Assembly (NCBI GenBank): GCA_913061185.1
Contig: CAJXTI010000018.1
Coordinates: forward strand, 1 to 59,090
Direction of reading: 5' to 3'
Source of the DNA: an uncultured Oceanobacter sp.
GTDB taxonomy: Bacteria; Pseudomonadota; Gammaproteobacteria; Pseudomonadales; Oceanobacteraceae
Length of the DNA stretch: 59,090 nucleotides
The translations under genes and the position numbers were made by a program. Shown here piece by piece: positions 16,409 through 26,500 of this stretch. The notes under the pieces are model-generated. The model was not told the DNA's origin, made no database searches, and saw only the letters and a program-made list of their open reading frames with translations. Each line of letters starts with the position of its first letter. The stretch's first letter is position 1.

Positions 16409-17149
16409 TTAACCCATATTCATACCGCCATTCACATGAATGGTCTGGCCTGTAATGTATTTCGCTTCGTCACTGGCCAAAAAGGCAACAGCACTGGCAA
16501 TCTCGTCTGGCCGCCCCAAGCGCTTGCTCGGAATGGACGACAGGATGGCTTCTTTTTGGGCTTCAGGCAAGACGTCCGTCATGTCTGTTTTGATAAAGCC
16601 CGGTGCAACACAGTTAACCGTAATGTTGCGGCTGGCCACTTCCTGTGCCAGTGAACGGGTAAAGCCTTCCAGACCGGCCTTGGCCGCTGCGTAGTTAGCC
16701 TGACCCGCATTACCGGTAGTACCGATAATGGAGCTTACATTGATAATCGCACCGGCTTTCACCTTGATCATCGGTTTGACCAGCGCCTTGCAAACACGGA
16801 ACACGCCGGTCAGGTTGGTGTTGATCACTGCATTCCACTCGTCGTCGCTCATGCGCAAGAACAGATTATCACGGGTAATACCGGCGTTATTAACCAATAC
16901 TGCCGGTGTACCATGCTCTGCCACCAGTGCCTTCAAGGCGGTACTGGTTTGCTCGGCATCAGAGATATTCAGCACAATCGCGTCATTATCCTCATCAATA
17001 GCCTGCAGCGCCTCACGAATCGCAACCGCACCCGATTCGCTGGTCGCCGTACCAATTACCTTGTATCCCTTGTCTGCCAGGCTTTCTGCCACCGCTCGCC
17101 CAATACCTCGGGAAGCGCCAGTGACCAGTGCCAGTGCTTTATCTGTCAT
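16409..17149 (-). CDS. fabG: 3-oxoacyl-ACP reductase
   Basis: FabG reduces 3-oxoacyl-ACP with NADPH. The 246-residue short-chain dehydrogenase has the cofactor motif TGASRGIG (10-17), NNAG near 88, catalytic Ser in NVSSIIG, and YAAAK with the Tyr-Lys pair near 151-155. It ends in the family tail GGMNMG. It overlaps fabD by 4 bp. Confidence 0.97.
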   Translation of the reverse strand: MTDKALALVTGASRGIGRAVAESLADKGYKVIGTATSESGAVAIREALQAIDEDNDAIVLNISDAEQTSTALKALVAEHGTPAVLVNNAGITRDNLFLRMSDDEWNAVINTNLTGVFRVCKALVKPMIKVKAGAIINVSSIIGTTGNAGQANYAAAKAGLEGFTRSLAQEVASRNITVNCVAPGFIKTDMTDVLPEAQKEAILSSIPSKRLGRPDEIASAVAFLASDEAKYITGQTIHVNGGMNMG

Positions 17150-18090
17150 GCTTGTTGTCCTTGAATCATGGCCATGACCGCCTGGGCGCTGGCAAGATCG
17201 CCGGTGCCATAGGTAGCCAAGGTTTTATCAATACGTTTATTCAGACCCGCCAATACCTTGCCTGGGCCAAATTCGATGGCCACATCGGCCTTACTGCGAA
17301 CGGCCGCAACCGCCCCGGTCCAGTTAACCGGACTGTACAGCTGGCCCAGCAGTTTTTCCTGGACTTCAGCCAAGGGGGCTGGCGCGTTATCCACATTGTG
17401 GTATACCGGAAACTCAGCAGCCCGCCATTGAACAGCAGCCAGAGCATCCTTGAATTCTTCCGCTGCAGCACGCATCAAACTGGAATGAAACGGCCCGCTC
17501 ACTGCCAGCGGTAAAGCACGCTTGGCACCTGCAGCCTTGGCCAGTTCGATGGCTTTTTCAATACCCGCCATCGCACCGGCGATAACAATTTGACCTGGCG
17601 CATTAAAGTTGGCCGGTTCGACAACACCTGCAGCACTGGCATCGTCGCAGACCTGGCGCATCGTCGCTTCGTCAAGTCCGAGAATCGCAGCCATGCCGCC
17701 CTGACCAGCAGGCACCGCCTGCTCCATCAGTTGCCCACGCTGGCGCACCAGGCGTACAGCATCAACAAAATCAATGCTATCCGCAGCCACCAGAGCTGAA
17801 TACTCACCCAGTGAATGACCCGCTGCGGCAACAATCTGCAACGCCGGACAATGGGCCTGGATCAGACGTAATATTGCAACACTTGAGGTGAGTAAAACAG
17901 GCTGGGCGTTGTAGGTAAGATTCAGTGTTTCTGCCGGGCCATCCTGGATCAAAGCCCAAAGATCCATACCAACGGCTTCTGACGCTTGCGCAAAAGTTTC
18001 GCCAATCAGACTGTACTCTGCGGCCAGATCGGCCAGCATGCCCACTTGCTGAGCACCCTGACCAGGGAAAATTGCGATTACTTCTGTCAT
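17146..18090 (-). CDS. fabD: Malonyl-CoA:ACP transacylase
   Basis: FabD loads malonyl groups onto ACP. The 314-residue protein begins MTEVIAIFPGQGAQ, the normal family start; an in-frame extension upstream to 18258 has no homology-like content. The nucleophile is Ser in GHSLGEYSAL (about residue 92), with QQVGM and the His-containing GPFHSSLM further on. Unlike E. coli, fabH is missing between plsX and fabD, as in Pseudomonas; a 197-bp gap with a promoter candidate stands there instead. Confidence 0.96.
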   Translation of the reverse strand: MTEVIAIFPGQGAQQVGMLADLAAEYSLIGETFAQASEAVGMDLWALIQDGPAETLNLTYNAQPVLLTSSVAILRLIQAHCPALQIVAAAGHSLGEYSALVAADSIDFVDAVRLVRQRGQLMEQAVPAGQGGMAAILGLDEATMRQVCDDASAAGVVEPANFNAPGQIVIAGAMAGIEKAIELAKAAGAKRALPLAVSGPFHSSLMRAAAEEFKDALAAVQWRAAEFPVYHNVDNAPAPLAEVQEKLLGQLYSPVNWTGAVAAVRSKADVAIEFGPGKVLAGLNKRIDKTLATYGTGDLASAQAVMAMIQGQQA

Positions 18091-18226
18091 CTGTTCAATC
18101 ACCAAGTCGGTTGGCTGTTGTTGCGGTAACGAATGTCTGTTTATACCAGTTGGAAACTGCATTCGGACTTGAACCAGAGCACAGGATAAAAACTCGACAC
18201 CGTGCCCGCAACCCGAAAGCGGCGCC

Positions 18227-18255
18227 ATAGTAGGATTGTCACTCGCTCCAGTAAA
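18227..18255 (-). promoter_or_regulatory. Predicted fabD promoter
   Basis: The minus strand has TTTACT (18255-18250), a 17-bp spacer, and TACTAT (18232-18227), in the gap between plsX and fabD. It predicts a leader of about 130 nt before the fabD ATG and would allow fabD-fabG-acpP to be transcribed apart from the yceD-rpmF-plsX message. Confidence 0.45.
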
Positions 18256-18287
18256 CACCCAATCGGCACAATTTTAATGAATTTGTT

Positions 18288-19298
18288 TCAGGCAATCGCC
18301 TTTTGCATGGGTAAAATTTGCCGAATCAGTGCTTCTCGGTCATGATTTCTTGCCTGTTCAACCAAATATCCCATGGCGAATTCATAAGTCGATACATCCG
18401 ATTTGCCATGAGTTTTCACCACCACACCGTCAATACCCAGCAACATGGCTCCACCATGACGGGCCGGAGCAATCCGTTTGTGAATACGCTTGAATGCCTG
18501 CCGCAACAAAGGCGATACCAAGCGTAAAACCCAATGCTGCTTCAATTCTTCTGTCACCATCTGGGTTAACCATTCCGTCAGACCTTCACTGGTTTTCAAC
18601 GCAATATTGCCAGTGAATCCATCACAGACCATCACATCCAAATCACCACGGTAGAGGTCATCCCCTTCATAAAAACCGGCGTAATTATCGGGCAACAAAC
18701 AGCTGAGTATGGCGTCAGCAGCACGAATATCTTCAGTCCCTTTACCAGATTCATGACCCACATTGAGCAGCCCGACTCCAGGCTTGGTGATATTCATTGA
18801 GTGACACCAGGCAACACCCAGTACAGCAAACTGCACCAGTTGCGCCGACGTTGCACCAAGAGAAGCCCCAAGATCCAGCAATAGCAGCGGTTTGCCACGG
18901 GTGGGTATCTGAGTGGCCAGCGCGGGACGGTCGATTCCAGGCAGGACACCGAGTAATCGGCGAGAAAGAATCATCAATGCGCCGGTACTTCCGACCGACA
19001 GAACACCCTGCGCTTCACCGTCACGATAGGCGCACAAGGCCATCACCATGGATGAAGACTGGCGTTTCTTGAGTACTACAGAGGGTTTTTCATCGGCGGC
19101 GATACTGGTACCGCAGCCTACAATTCTGACACGGTCAGAAAAATCTGCTGTATTGCGGCTTGCTTCTTCAACCCAGCCTTGCTCAACGAAGAGCAATACT
19201 GCAACCTGTCGATGCTTGCCAAGCAGATTTTTGCAGCCACAGAACGCAGCGCGGGGACCTAAGTCCCCGCCCATGGCATCTACCGCAATGGTCAACAT
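18288..19298 (-). CDS. plsX: Phosphate acyltransferase PlsX
   Basis: PlsX makes acyl-phosphate from acyl-ACP, linking fatty acid synthesis to phospholipid synthesis at the membrane. The 336-residue protein starts MLTIAVDAMGGDLGP, the family N-terminus, so ATG 19298 is preferred to the in-frame start at 19334 inside rpmF. The rpmF stop codon is only one base away, so translation is likely coupled. Other conserved segments are SVGSTGALM, GLLNVGHESGKG and CDGFTGNIALKTSEG. Confidence 0.96.
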   Translation of the reverse strand: MLTIAVDAMGGDLGPRAAFCGCKNLLGKHRQVAVLLFVEQGWVEEASRNTADFSDRVRIVGCGTSIAADEKPSVVLKKRQSSSMVMALCAYRDGEAQGVLSVGSTGALMILSRRLLGVLPGIDRPALATQIPTRGKPLLLLDLGASLGATSAQLVQFAVLGVAWCHSMNITKPGVGLLNVGHESGKGTEDIRAADAILSCLLPDNYAGFYEGDDLYRGDLDVMVCDGFTGNIALKTSEGLTEWLTQMVTEELKQHWVLRLVSPLLRQAFKRIHKRIAPARHGGAMLLGIDGVVVKTHGKSDVSTYEFAMGYLVEQARNHDREALIRQILPMQKAIA

Positions 19299-19299
19299 C

Positions 19300-19485
19300 T
19301 TAGCTGTTGCCAGTCTCCACGACTTTTTTGCCACGGTAGAAACCGTCTGCAGTCACATGGTGACGACGGTGAATTTCACCGGTAGTTGGATCAGTGGACA
19401 GTGCTACTGAAGCAGTATCCAGGGCATCGTGTGAACGACGCATTCCACGCTTGGATCGAGTTACTTTGTTTTGCTGAACAGCCAT
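19300..19485 (-). CDS. rpmF: 50S ribosomal protein L32
   Basis: This is a 61-residue basic protein with the L32 pattern [21 protein letters not shown] and a C-terminal half ending RGKKVV. The zinc-binding cysteines found in some L32 paralogues are absent (C-minus form). It lies 14 bp after yceD and one base before plsX, an ancient arrangement that ties ribosome and lipid synthesis together. Confidence 0.97.
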   Translation of the reverse strand: MAVQQNKVTRSKRGMRRSHDALDTASVALSTDPTTGEIHRRHHVTADGFYRGKKVVETGNS

Positions 19486-19499
19486 GATTGGCTCCTACA

Positions 19500-20015
19500 C
19501 TATTTCTGTTTGAGCTGTGCCAAAACGTCAAACGGGTTGGGCCGCTTTTCGTTACTGATTATGTCTTCAGGCTCGGGCTGCTGAATCTGGCATTCAGACT
19601 CAGGATGGGTCGGGAACGCAGGCAGCGCTAACAGCACTTCGTCCTCCAACACCGACCATAAGTCGATCACACCATTTTCGTCCATCTCCACTGGCTCCAG
19701 ACGTTTCGGCAAATTTCTGGCCTGCTCGTCATTAAAAACCAAACCCAGTGAAAACTGGCTACCAACCGCTATCTCCACACTTCCCAAGCAACGCTGGCAA
19801 GTCATGGCGACACGAGTAGAACAACTACCCACAATCATACGAAAACGTTCAGCATCTTTTTCGAAAGAAACAATGCAGTCGACCGGTGCCAGGCACTGAT
19901 CTACGGCTTCGTTCAGACGAGGAAGATCGGAACTGTTGATTGCCGCCCTAAGTTGCTGATTATGTTCAACAAGTTTGGTCGCATCAACCCGGTGGGGTAT
20001 TTGTGCCTCTGCCAT
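19500..20015 (-). CDS. yceD: DUF177 protein YceD (23S rRNA accumulation protein)
   Basis: YceD homologues are needed for normal 23S rRNA levels; the mechanism is not settled. From ATG 20015 the protein has 171 residues, with the family features of a CxxC pair (MTCQRCLGSVEI) in the middle and a conserved acidic stretch with DLWSVLEDEVLLALPAFP before the C-terminus. A TTG at 20054 would extend it by 13 residues, but those bases form a consensus promoter. ATG 20015 would sit about 3 nt from the predicted transcription start, giving a near-leaderless message. Confidence 0.9.
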   Translation of the reverse strand: MAEAQIPHRVDATKLVEHNQQLRAAINSSDLPRLNEAVDQCLAPVDCIVSFEKDAERFRMIVGSCSTRVAMTCQRCLGSVEIAVGSQFSLGLVFNDEQARNLPKRLEPVEMDENGVIDLWSVLEDEVLLALPAFPTHPESECQIQQPEPEDIISNEKRPNPFDVLAQLKQK

Positions 20016-20020
20016 AGTGC

Positions 20021-20054
20021 GCGAGATAATAGGTATCTCGCCTCCTGTTGTCAA
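20021..20054 (-). promoter_or_regulatory. Consensus promoter with overlapping palindrome for yceD-rpmF-plsX
   Basis: The minus strand reads TTGACA (20054-20049), exactly 17 bp, then TATTAT (20031-20026), the best sigma70-type promoter seen in the window. The predicted start is 20019-20018, just 3-4 nt before the yceD ATG. An 8-bp palindrome GCGAGATA-N5-TATCTCGC (20041-20021) covers the -10 and part of the spacer, a typical position for a repressor operator. Confidence 0.75.
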
Positions 20055-20079
20055 AATTATTTAACCGCCAACGCTTGGA

Positions 20080-21033
20080 TCAACGCAGCGTAATGCCCTG
20101 ATCCAGAAAAACACTGGATATACCGTGACCCATACTGGCACCCAGGCGCCCGACCAATTCTTCAAACCGGTTGGGACGCAGGGTGAAATTCACCAGTGTT
20201 TCGGTATCCAGCTTGTCCCGCGCCAACTGGCTGGTAGAAGACAGACCATCAATCAGCCCCATATCCAGTGCCTGTTCACCAGACCAGATCAACCCACTGA
20301 ACATATCCGGTGTTTCTTTCAGCCGATCACCTCGCCCATTCCGAACCTGTTCAATAAATTGCTTATGGGTCACCGCCAGAACACTTTCCCAAAACTCACG
20401 TTCATCTTCACGCTCGGGCAGGAACGGATCAAGAAATCCCTTGTGCTCTCCTGACGTATAGCTTCTGCGCTCAACACCGAATTTATCCATTACTCCGACA
20501 AAACCGAAACCAGACCCAACCACTCCGATCGATCCGACCAGACTGGCCTTGTCGGCATAAATTTCATCAGCCGCTGCTGCAATGTAATAAGCACCGGAAG
20601 CCCCGAGATCAACAATCACGGCATACACCGGAAAATCAGCACGAGTCGCTTTGAGTCGTTTGATTTCATCGTAGACATAACCTGCCTGCACCGGACTGCC
20701 CCCCGGCGAGTTGATCCGCAAGATCAGCCCAAGCGCATCAGGGTCATCAAACGCATTACGGATAGCGGTAATCAAGGCATCGGCATTCGCTTCCTTGTCG
20801 GCAGCAATAGCACCCGTCACCTCAACGACGGCAGCAAACTGGCCACCATCCGCAGACCCCGCCGCATCCTCTAACGGCATGCGGAACATCCACAGCAACA
20901 GAAACAGGTAACTGAAGGTCAGCACCCGGAAAAATATGCCCCAACGACGCGAGCGACGCTGCTCTTTCTGCAGGTCCATCACCAGCTTTTCAATCAACTT
21001 CCATTCTTTACTGCTGTCTTCGGGACGATTCAT
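20080..21033 (-). CDS. sppA: Signal peptide peptidase SppA, short form (S49 family)
   Basis: SppA digests released signal peptides at the periplasmic face of the inner membrane. The 317-residue protein has a basic N-terminus, one membrane segment (about residues 31-47) and a single S49 domain with the GGSPVQAG-containing loop, catalytic Ser in LGASGAYYIAAAADEIYA, and the Lys-dyad region following SLVGSIGVV. It is the 36K-type single-domain form, not the double-domain 67K form of E. coli. It lies 65 bp before yceD. Confidence 0.93.
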   Translation of the reverse strand: MNRPEDSSKEWKLIEKLVMDLQKEQRRSRRWGIFFRVLTFSYLFLLLWMFRMPLEDAAGSADGGQFAAVVEVTGAIAADKEANADALITAIRNAFDDPDALGLILRINSPGGSPVQAGYVYDEIKRLKATRADFPVYAVIVDLGASGAYYIAAAADEIYADKASLVGSIGVVGSGFGFVGVMDKFGVERRSYTSGEHKGFLDPFLPEREDEREFWESVLAVTHKQFIEQVRNGRGDRLKETPDMFSGLIWSGEQALDMGLIDGLSSTSQLARDKLDTETLVNFTLRPNRFEELVGRLGASMGHGISSVFLDQGITLR

Positions 21034-21206
21034 GCCTTTGGTTCCAGTTTATCCAGTAATAACTTACAAGGTGCATCTAAAATGTAACAAGCAATGAAAG
21101 GACAAGGCAATAATCGACGAAAAAGCGCAATTCATGAATAATAAATGAGCATTTTTAGTCGATTTTTAACGCCGTCATATCGAGCGTAGTCATTTATAGA
21201 TGTGCC

Positions 21207-21860
21207 CTACAGGGCCTGCGCTATCCAGACATCGAGTTCAGCAATGCTATGACACATCGCCAGTGGCCGACAACCCAGCAAGGCCAGCTCATCATGAGCT
21301 CCGTGACTCATTGCCACGCCCGCCACGCCCGCCGCATTGGCCATATCCAGATCATACGTGGTGTCACCCACCATCAACGCCCGCGATGCTGGAATTCTTA
21401 ATTGCGTCAGCAACTCTTGCAGCATCAACGGATCTGGCTTGGAACGGGATTCATCAGCACAGCGTGTCGCGGCAAACCGGTGCCGCAGGGTGAGATCATC
21501 GAGAATCCGATCCAGTCCCCGACGACTCTTGCCCGTCGCGACAGCAAGTAGCACCCCCCGCTCCTGCAACCGGGCCAGCATCGCTTCTGCCCCGGCAAAC
21601 AACCCCATCGGTACCGGGCTGTCGGAAACAAAATGGCGGGCGTAACCTTCTTTCATCGCCGCCATTTGTTCTTCATCGATCGCTGGCCAGAGCGTTTCCA
21701 CCGCCTCAGGCAAGCCAAGGCCGATAATATTTTGTACCTGGGCATCCGTTACCAGCGGCAAGCCAACAATCCTGCCCGCCCGCTGCATACTGTCGACAAT
21801 CCGACCGGTAGAATCAGCCAGGGTGCCGTCCCAGTCAAAAATAATAAGGTCAAAACCCAT
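21207..21860 (-). CDS. HAD-IA hydrolase, phosphoglycolate phosphatase-like
   Basis: The 217-residue haloacid dehalogenase-type phosphatase has motif I DWDGTLADS (residues 9-17), motif II ATGKSRRG, and motif III/IV KPDPLMLQ and MVGDTTYDLDMANAAG. Genes of this type sit between rluC and sppA in Pseudomonas. The substrate cannot be read from sequence. Its ATG lies inside the last codons of rluC (11-bp overlap), so the two are probably co-translated. Confidence 0.92.
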   Translation of the reverse strand: MGFDLIIFDWDGTLADSTGRIVDSMQRAGRIVGLPLVTDAQVQNIIGLGLPEAVETLWPAIDEEQMAAMKEGYARHFVSDSPVPMGLFAGAEAMLARLQERGVLLAVATGKSRRGLDRILDDLTLRHRFAATRCADESRSKPDPLMLQELLTQLRIPASRALMVGDTTYDLDMANAAGVAGVAMSHGAHDELALLGCRPLAMCHSIAELDVWIAQAL

Positions 21861-22818
21861 AGTTGCAGCCTTCCTTTATAAGTAGCCGCTCAAAGTCTGC
21901 ATTCGGAGGGGCCGTCAAAGACAAGGACTCCCCGCTCAATGGGTGACGAAACTCCAACCGCAAGGCGTGCAAAAACAGCCGACGTATACCATGCTGCTGG
22001 TCTATCGCCACTTGCGCCCTGTCTCGATATTTCTCGTCGCCGGCAATGGCGTAGCCTTGAAACTGGCAATGCACCCGAATCTGGTGGGTTCGACCGGTCA
22101 CTGGCTCCGCTTCCAACAATGAATAGTGCGGGCCGCTCGACAATAGCCGATAGCGGGTATGACAGGTCTTGCCCTCGGCATCGACCAGCATAATACGCTC
22201 ACCCGACTGTCGTTCGGACTTCTTCAGTGGCGCCTTGACCTCAGTCACCGCCTGCGGCCAATGGCCATGCACCAAAGCAAGATAACGTTTGCGTATGCCA
22301 ACTTTATTAACCAGCATTTTTTGCAACGCCACCAGCGCTGAGCGTTTGCGCGCGACCAGAATAATGCCAGAGGTGTCTCGGTCGAGCCGGTGCACCAGTT
22401 CAAGAAAGCTGTGATCAGGATACAATTGTCGCAGCGCTTCGATTAAACCCAAATTAACACCACTGCCGCCATGAACAGCCAGCCCGTGAGGTTTATTAAT
22501 GGCAATCAAGGCATCGTCTTCATAAACAATCGCCTTTTTAAGACCTGCCAGCAACTCTGCCGAAGCGTGTCCTACCGCCTGCTCCTGTGGCAATCGCACT
22601 GGCGGGATACGCACCAGGTCACCGGTAGAGACACGCGAATCGGCCTTTACTCGCCCTTTGTTTATCCGCACTTCGCCTTTGCGAATAATGCGATACACCA
22701 TCGCTTTGGGCACCCTCCCTAATACCGACAACAAAAAGTTATCGACACGCTGGCCGTCGTTATCAGCCGTCACTTCCAGTAACGACACCTTGGTGGTATC
22801 TATTTCAAACTTTGCCAT
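21850..22818 (-). CDS. rluC: 23S rRNA pseudouridine(955/2504/2580) synthase RluC
   Basis: RluC makes three pseudouridines in 23S rRNA. From ATG 22818 the product has 322 residues: an S4 RNA-binding domain (about 20-80, GQRVDNFLLSVLGRVPKAMVY onward in pieces) and the RluA-type catalytic domain with HRLDRDTSGIILVARK, whose Asp is the nucleophile. An upstream ATG at 22887 would add 23 residues with no S4 similarity. rluC and rne are divergent, as in many gammaproteobacteria. Confidence 0.95.
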   Translation of the reverse strand: MAKFEIDTTKVSLLEVTADNDGQRVDNFLLSVLGRVPKAMVYRIIRKGEVRINKGRVKADSRVSTGDLVRIPPVRLPQEQAVGHASAELLAGLKKAIVYEDDALIAINKPHGLAVHGGSGVNLGLIEALRQLYPDHSFLELVHRLDRDTSGIILVARKRSALVALQKMLVNKVGIRKRYLALVHGHWPQAVTEVKAPLKKSERQSGERIMLVDAEGKTCHTRYRLLSSGPHYSLLEAEPVTGRTHQIRVHCQFQGYAIAGDEKYRDRAQVAIDQQHGIRRLFLHALRLEFRHPLSGESLSLTAPPNADFERLLIKEGCNYGF

Positions 22819-23578
22819 ATATTCAGGATAACCACCGACGCTTTTGCTGCTACAGCCGTCGGATTTGAAGAGAATTGGGAGCTGCATTGCAGCTGTAAGA
22901 AATCTAATACTTTGCTGACGTCAAACTTTGTTGCTATATTTCAGCGGCATTCGGGTCTTACACAAACATTTTGACCGATGCAAGTATCGCCAACATCAAA
23001 AGCGGCGAGTATAGAAGAAGAAGAGTCAGCAACAAAACTCTTCGCAAGATTTAACACGGCAGGCTTGCCAGCATAACAGGTCGTACAAACGAGAGTCGGA
23101 CTTGACGGGTCAGTGAGATAGCGGAAGGCAATTTGCTTCAGCCCCGGCCACAAGAGTCCCCGGACACACAAAACGTCCGCCAAACCTTGCTTTGCATGAT
23201 CAACCATGTTGGCGCCGCCCGGTGAGATAAACCACGCAGCGACCTGCTGGCAATCTCGCATTATCAAATTATGGATCGTGTTGCCGATACCAGACCAGAA
23301 ACCGGTCTGGGCAACACTCTGAAGCAAGCCACCTCCCGCAGCGCTAATACCTCTGCCGCAGTGTGCCAAGCGTCCAGAGTGAATAACAGACAGCAACCTG
23401 ACGTGTCGGAGCCTGAACAAAGGCACCTATGCATACAACCTGAAACCGTCCGTGCATTCCTATGTACGGCGCTGGCAGGCTGAGGCAAAGCACCCATAAA
23501 CATTTTGGTACTGGCCAATCGGATTAACGGTTGGAATTGCCACCAGAGTACGTTGCCCTACTGAGCAATTTGTACTGC
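22819..23578. promoter_or_regulatory. Intergenic region between rluC and rne: probable rne leader
   Basis: About 760 bp contain no convincing gene. It should hold the divergent rluC and rne promoters and a long rne 5' untranslated region; in other gammaproteobacteria that leader mediates feedback cleavage by RNase E. One clear hairpin is visible at 23290-23310 (CCAGACC/GGTCTGG, 7-nt loop). An open frame at 22941-23426 on the minus strand has no recognisable features. Confidence 0.5.
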
Positions 23579-26500
23579 ATGAAAAGAATGCTGATTAACG
23601 CGACTCAACCTGAAGAGTTGCGCGTAGCCCTGGTAGACGGCCAAAAACTCTACGACCTGGATATTGAATCCGGTGCCCGCGAACAGAAGAAGTCAAACAT
23701 CTACAAAGGCAGGATTACCCGTATCGAGCCCAGTCTTGAAGCGGCGTTTGTAGATTTTGGTGCCGAGCGCCATGGCTTTCTGCCGCTGAAAGAAATTTCC
23801 AGGGAATACTTTGCCCGCGATCCTGGCCCTGGCCGCATCAACATCAAGGATGTGCTGCGTGAAGGTCAGGAAATCATTGTCCAGGTCGACAAGGAAGAAC
23901 GCGGCAACAAAGGCGCAGCCCTGACCACCCAGGTCAGCCTGGCAGGTCGCTATCTGGTGCTGATGCCCAACAACCCCCGTGCCGGTGGCATTTCTCGTCG
24001 TATCGAAGGTGACGAACGCACCGAGCTGCGCGAAGCCATGAAAGACGTCACCGTTCCCGACAAAATGGGCGTTATCGTCCGTACGGCAGGTATTGGCCGC
24101 AGTGGCCAGGAACTGCAATGGGATCTCGACTACCTGGTGCAACTGTGGGATGCCATTCAACGCGCCTATGGCGACGTCAAGGCGCCGGCCCTGCTGCTGC
24201 AGGAAAGTAACGTCATTATCCGGGCAATTCGCGACTACCTGCGCCAGGACGTCGGTGAAGTACTGATCGACACCGATGCCGCCTACGACGAAGCCCTGGG
24301 CTTTGTGCAGCAGGTAATGCCGCACTACCAGAACAAGTTCAAGCGCTACAACGACAGCGTGCCCCTGTTCAATCGTTACCAGATCGAAACCCAGATCGAA
24401 AGTGCCTTCCAGCGCGAAGTCAAACTGCCGGCTGGCGGTTCGATTGTGATCGATCCGACCGAAGCGCTGGTGTCGATCGACATCAACTCCTCACGTGCCA
24501 CCAAAGGCACCGACATTGAAGACACTGCCTTCAATACCAACCTGGAAGCGGCCGATGAAATCGCCCGTCAGCTGCGCCTGCGTGACATGGGCGGCCTGGT
24601 CGTTATCGACTTTATTGACATGCTTTCCAACAAGCATCAGCGTGAAGTCGAAACCCGCCTGAAAAAAGCCCTTGAAATGGATCGCGCCCGCGTACAAGTT
24701 GGCCGCATTTCCCGTTTTGGACTGATGGAAATGTCTCGTCAGCGCCTGCGGCCCTCACTGGAAGAAACCAGTGGTCACGTTTGCCCGCGCTGTAATGGCA
24801 CGGGTGTCATCCGTGATATCCAGTCCACCGGACTGTCGATTCTGCGCCTGATTGAAGAAGAAGCCGCCAAGGAAAACACCGGTCAGGTACGCGCCATTGT
24901 GCCCGTATCCGTCGCCAGCTTCCTGCTGAACGAAAAACGCAAGCTGATTGACGCCATCGAAAGCCGTCACGGCAACCGCGTAGTGGTATTGCCAAATCCG
25001 AACATGGACACCCCTCACTTCGAAGTGCTGCGCTTGCGTCCAGACGACACCCTGGTGGGTGAAGTCTCCTACGAGCACCGCTTTGACGAAGTAGAGCCAG
25101 AGTACGGCATCGATACCAACATCAAAGAAACCGCCAAAACCCAGCAGGCAGCCGTCAAGGGCGTCAGCCATGCCAAGCCGGTCGAGGCCACAGAAGCACC
25201 AGAACCGGTAACAGCAGTAGCAGCTCCAGTAGCGACAGCGACTGCCACCGCAAGCAACCCGGGCATGATAGAAAAAGTAGCTTCATTTCTCTCCGGCCTG
25301 TTTGGCGGCGACACCAGCACCGAGACCCCAACCGCCAAGCCGGTCGTCACCACGACGCCAACAGCCAGTGGCAGTAGCAACACTCGTCGTCGCACAGAAT
25401 CGTCCCGTAACGACGAGCGTTCCGATAACAATGGTCGCCGCCGTCGCAACAATACAGCTGGAAACACCAACAGCGGCGACTCCCGGACAGATACGGACAA
25501 GCCACGCAGCAACCGTAACGATGAGCGCAACAGCCGCCCTCGCCGTGAAGAGCGTCAGACCGACACTACCGATAACACCGACGGCGAACAGCAAAACCGG
25601 GAAGTGAACCGCAGTCGCAGTCGTAATCGTCGCCGTGAGCGCCCTGAAGATGTGGCGGATGATACGGTTAGCGCCGACAAGGTGAGCACCGAAACCACCA
25701 GCGACAACCAGGAAGTTTCTGACAATACGACGGACAACTCCTCGTCAAACAACCGTCGTCGTCCACGTCGTGATCGTAGCCGTGGTGGCAACAGCGAGTT
25801 CCGCCGCGAAACCCCGAAACCCGGTGCCGAAGAAGGTGAAAACCAGCCTGTCGCAGCAACCAGACGAAATGCCGATACAGCGAGCACGACAACCGACAAT
25901 TCTGCCAGCGAGACCAGCAGTGAAGACAAATCACCGCGTCGTTCACGTCGTCGTCGTCGCAGCCGCAACGAAGACCGTCCAGTGGCAGACACGGCTACGG
26001 AAGTTGTTGCTGAAACCGCAACTGAAATCGTGGCTGAAGAAGTCGCTACAGCTGAAGCGGCTGAAACGACGGCTACTGAAACAGTAACCGCTAGTGACAA
26101 CACCACTCCAGAGAGCAGCACCGAGACAGTTGTAGCGGAAACAAAAATCGACGACAGCAACACGCCTGAAACCACTGAGGAATCAGTGACAGTTGCCGTT
26201 GCCGACGAAACCGTAGCAAAAGCGGAAACAGCCCAAGCACCGGAAGAAGCAGAGGCGACTGAAGAAAATCGCCCCCGTCGTCGTCGTCGTGGACGCAGTC
26301 GCTCCAATCGTGACGAGCAGACCGAATCCGCTCCGGAAGCAACGGTCACGCAAGAAACGCCTGACACCGAAGCCAACGTTGGGGTAAACGCGGAGGCTGA
26401 GGTAGAAGTTGCGAATAAGGCAACGGCAGAAGACAGCTCGCCTGCAACTGACACTCTGGCAGTCGAAACTCCTGACGAAACGACGGCAGCAACAGATGCA

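Noticed and set aside
18091..18258. N-terminal extension of FabD
   Set aside because: The family start MTEVIAIFPGQGAQ is at 18090; the upstream codons overlap the predicted promoter.
22941..23426. Possible 161-residue gene in the rne leader
   Set aside because: No homology-like motifs, no ribosome site, and it lies where the long rne leader is expected.
23693..24325. Minus-strand 210-codon open frame opposite the RNase E catalytic domain
   Set aside because: The plus-strand protein is strongly conserved; the opposite frame has no recognisable features.
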